Shown piece after piece: positions 51,000-53,269 of a stretch of 53,269 nucleotides of DNA. The notes beneath the pieces were generated by a model. It was not told the origin of the DNA and ran no database searches. It worked only from the letters and a program-made list of their open reading frames with translations. The stretch's first letter is position 1; each line of letters begins with the position of its first letter. Source of the stretch: JAAYCU01 sp964401335 (GTDB lineage: Bacteria; Planctomycetota; Phycisphaerae; UBA1845; PWPN01); the NCBI GenBank assembly GCA_964401335.1, contig CAYNYK010000024.1, forward strand, positions 1-53,269. Direction: 5' to 3'. Position numbers and translations under genes: made by a program.

Positions 51000-53057
51000 C
51001 TACTGCGGTACGATCTCCACTTTGTCCAGATCGAGCTGGGAGTACCAGATGTAATAGACCCGGAACTCCATCATGTGCCCGGCCACATTGGTCCAATTGA
51101 GATTGAACGCCTGATAGACGCCCGCTTGCGAAAATTGCTGCCGGGTAATCGTCGTCGGACCTGCCTTGCGCACCCCCGAGGTGGCATCCCACACGTCGAT
51201 CTGGCAAATCTGGGCGTTGTCCGCGGTGTTGTTGTCCACCCGCAGATAGAACTTAGCCTTCAATGCCCCGGCCGGCAACGAGGTGGTGTACGGCCCATAA
51301 GCCATGAAGCAGTTACTGTTGGCCACGGTCACCCGCCAATCGTCATTCGCGATGGACGAACCGCACAGATGGCCAAACGCGCTGCTGCCCTGGAAGGTGG
51401 CCAGGGTGTTGCCCAGGATCTCGGTCTTGTCATGATCAAGCTGGGAATACCAGACGTAGTAAACCCGGAATTCCAACTGGTGCCCGGCGGTGGCGTTGTT
51501 GAAGGCCAGATCGAACGGTTTGTAGATATTCGCCGCCGTCCATTGCTGACGAGTCAGAAGCTGCTGGGCCAAAACGGTACCGGCGGTGGCGTCAGTGACC
51601 TCGATCCGGGCGATGGGATTGTTATCCGCGGTGTTGTTGTCCACGCTCAGCCAGAACCGGGCGGTCTGGTTGCCGGTGGGGATATTCGTCGCGTACGGAC
51701 CATAGGTCAGATAGGTGTCGTGGGCACAGTTGACCGTCGTCCGCCATCCGTTGGAGGTTTGGAAGCCGGTTATGTGATAAAGCCCGCCGCTTTCGGCCTG
51801 ATAGGTGGCGAACACGCCGGAGGTGCTGCCGCCGTCGGCCGGGGTGCTGCCCCCGCTGCAGGCGCCGTTGCTGCACAAGGGCGTGGAGGTGCAACCGGAG
51901 GGGTTGTAGCCGCTCGGATATGCCGGCCGGCAATAACAGGCCAACTCGGAAAGCCAGCCCTTGCTTTGCAGCACCGTGCGGACCTTGTTGAGGAAACCGT
52001 AACAACTGTAAGTCGTGGGGGCCATCGTGGAACCCTCCCCCCACTCGTCGTAAGCCTGGATGTAAATCCATGCGTTGGCATGATTGTTGTAAAGCAGGTC
52101 GTTCAGGTTGTATTCCCATTCCGTAAGCGAGCGCGACGTGTTGTAAACGGGGTTATTCCGTCGGTCATCACAGGTCACGCCGCAATTACAGTCGCCGCCC
52201 GACCAGTCATAGCCCCAATTGGCCTCATTGTAGCTGACGCTGGTGGATACAACGGGGATCATATTTGCATTTACGCAACGGTTCACGAAATTATAGACGT
52301 TGGTCTGACGATTGCTTCTGGACATCATGCTCCAGGCGATGGCATCCCACTCGTAGAAGCCACTGACTCTGGAGTAGCCGGTATAGGCATCCGGATCGGA
52401 ATAATATTGACTGATGGGGTTGTTTCCGCTGCAACAATCCTGACAAGGACAGCCGAGGCACTGGGCATCGAGAATGATAAATACCGGCCCGGAAGTACCC
52501 CGTACCAACTCGCAGGCATAGGCAATGCTGCTTTCCGTTACTCCGGTACCGGCCAGCCGCCAGAACACCACCGGACGATTGTTGTATCTGAACAAATTAG
52601 GGCTGGAACCGTAGGCGGCCATGAAGGTGTTGGTATAGTTGGCCATGCCCACCGGGTCCGCCGTGTAATACGGGAAGGTGGGCGCCCACTTAATACCCAC
52701 GCTCGCCGAGGCGGTGACGAACCGGTTGATCAAGGCGGTGTCCAGGGTGGTTCCCTCGATAGGGGTACAAACCACCGTACCGCCCATGTTTTTAATGCAA
52801 CCGAAATCGAAAGCAATCACATTGGTGTCGGTGGTGTTGTTGTACAAACCCAACAAGGGGTACTGCAAGGTCGGATCGCCGATAAACAGGCAACTACCAG
52901 GCGTGTACCAGCGCGGGAACATCGGGTTGTAACCGACAATCACATGGTGGTTGCCGGTCAGGGCGTTCGCGGCCTGGGGACATATGCTCCAGACTATCGC
53001 CAAAGTTAGAACGCCTAAACAAAATAATAAGCGACCATCTCTCTGACTGTTGCTCAT
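51000..53057 (-). CDS. Secreted GH99/GH71-like protein with two C-terminal beta modules (paralog 2)
   Basis: A 685-residue paralog of the gene at 48819, with the same layout: signal peptide to about residue 33, GH99-like barrel with YIQAYDEWGEGSTMAPT, Cys/Gly/Ser-rich linker and two beta modules ending in WYSQLDLDKVEIVPQ. The catalytic region has diverged (for example different sequence around residues 95-140 and 300-320), while the linker and both modules are almost identical to paralog 1 even at the DNA level. This suggests recent duplication plus gene conversion, or selection on the modules. GGAG lies 7-8 bases before the ATG (53057). Likely secreted or surface-bound and acting on a polysaccharide. 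Confidence 0.82.
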   Translation of the reverse strand: MSNSQRDGRLLFCLGVLTLAIVWSICPQAANALTGNHHVIVGYNPMFPRWYTPGSCLFIGDPTLQYPLLGLYNNTTDTNVIAFDFGCIKNMGGTVVCTPIEGTTLDTALINRFVTASASVGIKWAPTFPYYTADPVGMANYTNTFMAAYGSSPNLFRYNNRPVVFWRLAGTGVTESSIAYACELVRGTSGPVFIILDAQCLGCPCQDCCSGNNPISQYYSDPDAYTGYSRVSGFYEWDAIAWSMMSRSNRQTNVYNFVNRCVNANMIPVVSTSVSYNEANWGYDWSGGDCNCGVTCDDRRNNPVYNTSRSLTEWEYNLNDLLYNNHANAWIYIQAYDEWGEGSTMAPTTYSCYGFLNKVRTVLQSKGWLSELACYCRPAYPSGYNPSGCTSTPLCSNGACSGGSTPADGGSTSGVFATYQAESGGLYHITGFQTSNGWRTTVNCAHDTYLTYGPYATNIPTGNQTARFWLSVDNNTADNNPIARIEVTDATAGTVLAQQLLTRQQWTAANIYKPFDLAFNNATAGHQLEFRVYYVWYSQLDHDKTEILGNTLATFQGSSAFGHLCGSSIANDDWRVTVANSNCFMAYGPYTTSLPAGALKAKFYLRVDNNTADNAQICQIDVWDATSGVRKAGPTTITRQQFSQAGVYQAFNLNWTNVAGHMMEFRVYYIWYSQLDLDKVEIVPQ

Positions 53058-53118
53058 GAGATTTCTCCTTCCGAAAAGACTATGTTTGCTTTATCCGTCT
53101 CCTGAACTTTCCCACCCC

Positions 53119-53148
53119 TCCCGGATCGGCCGAGGAGCCGATCCGGGA
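53119..53148. other. 12-bp perfect hairpin between paralogs 2 and 3
   Basis: TCCCGGATCGGC (53119-53130) and GCCGATCCGGGA (53137-53148) form a perfect 12-base-pair stem with a 6-base loop. It lies just past the end of the partial third paralog on the minus strand. It lacks a T-run but may act as an attenuating terminator between tandem genes. Confidence 0.55.
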
Positions 53149-53174
53149 AGAGGCGGGTTTGACGTATCCTCCGA

Positions 53175-53269
53175 TCAATTACAGGCCGTCCAGACTTCCA
53201 CCTTGTCCAGATCAAGCTGGGCGTACCAGATGTAATAGGTCCGGAACTCCAACTGGTGCCCGCCGCCGG
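53175..53269 (-). CDS. C-terminal end of a third GH99-like paralog (partial)
   Basis: The last 31 codons of a leftward gene, cut by the window end, read GGHQLEFRTYYIWYAQLDLD, then KVEVWTACN and a TGA stop. This matches the end of the last beta module in paralogs 1 and 2 (EFRVYYIWYSQLDLDKVEIVPQ, in parts), with a cysteine-containing tail in place of IVPQ. It shows that the tandem array has at least three members. Confidence 0.85.
   Translation of the reverse strand, partial: GGGHQLEFRTYYIWYAQLDLDKVEVWTACN

Noticed and set aside
50982..53009. 675-codon rightward open frame
   Set aside because: It is antisense to the second GH99-like gene. Its repeats (for example GGVVEGQIERFVDI) are mirror images of the repeated modules on the real strand.

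Overview
The window looks like chromosomal DNA from a planctomycete, most likely Phycisphaerae-related. This is inference from gene style, not a marker-gene tree. The pointers are a pseudopilin with the H-X9-DG type signature common in Planctomycetota, membrane proteins with an N-terminal zinc ribbon (CxxCGYNLRGL), ExbB/ExbD operons with large TPR proteins, many secreted glycoside hydrolases, LptF/LptG-like permeases, and several families of short dispersed repeats. No rRNA, tRNA, CRISPR array, transposase or phage gene was recognised.

Layout. 1-3781: rlmN, a membrane protein of unknown function and an M20 amidohydrolase, all leftward, with two dispersed repeats at gene ends. 4318-6733: hslV and hslU, split by a four-helix-bundle (S23/IVP family) gene that is flanked by inverted arrays of a 7-base repeat. 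6870-9239: a MITE-like inverted repeat directly in front of a GH2 glycosidase. 9317-15174: ffh, a zinc-ribbon membrane protein, a PAS histidine kinase with a REC-PAS-REC partner, and an M42 peptidase. 15437-19954: an MMPL/RND transporter, a cheX-cheY pair, an N-terminal scpA remnant and a TetR regulator. The TetR gene is separated from the transporter by cheXY, so a regulatory link is not evident.

20145-23868 holds a CehA/McbA-type metallohydrolase, a small lipoprotein and an SGNH hydrolase, closed by a strong bidirectional terminator. 23950-27707: a Tat-exported Gfo/Idh/MocA oxidoreductase, an SMR-like membrane protein, a pseudopilin and a small zinc-finger protein. 27735-34545 (leftward) is a tight six-gene operon: membrane-anchored VWA protein, TPR protein, ExbB, ExbD, ExbD, 920-aa TPR-like protein. 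A probable sigma70 promoter precedes it. It looks like a proton-motive-force-driven envelope machine without TonB or an outer-membrane receptor. 34774-38787: a secreted protein, ilvD, and a DUF2335 gene with an overlapping small upstream gene.

39024-45358: a very large GH2-type protein, a zinc-ribbon membrane protein, a DUF433/DUF5615 toxin-antitoxin pair whose toxin is broken by one base, and an HhH-GPD DNA glycosylase. 45416-45477 is a solo copy of the 7-base array. 45923-48705: an LptF/LptG-like pair. 48819-53269: a tandem array of at least three GH99-like secreted proteins, the third cut by the window end.

The most unusual structure is the four-helix-bundle gene bounded by inverted CTGANNN heptamer arrays inside hslVU, with a matching solo array 40 kb away. 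It looks like an undescribed small mobile or repeat-propagating unit.
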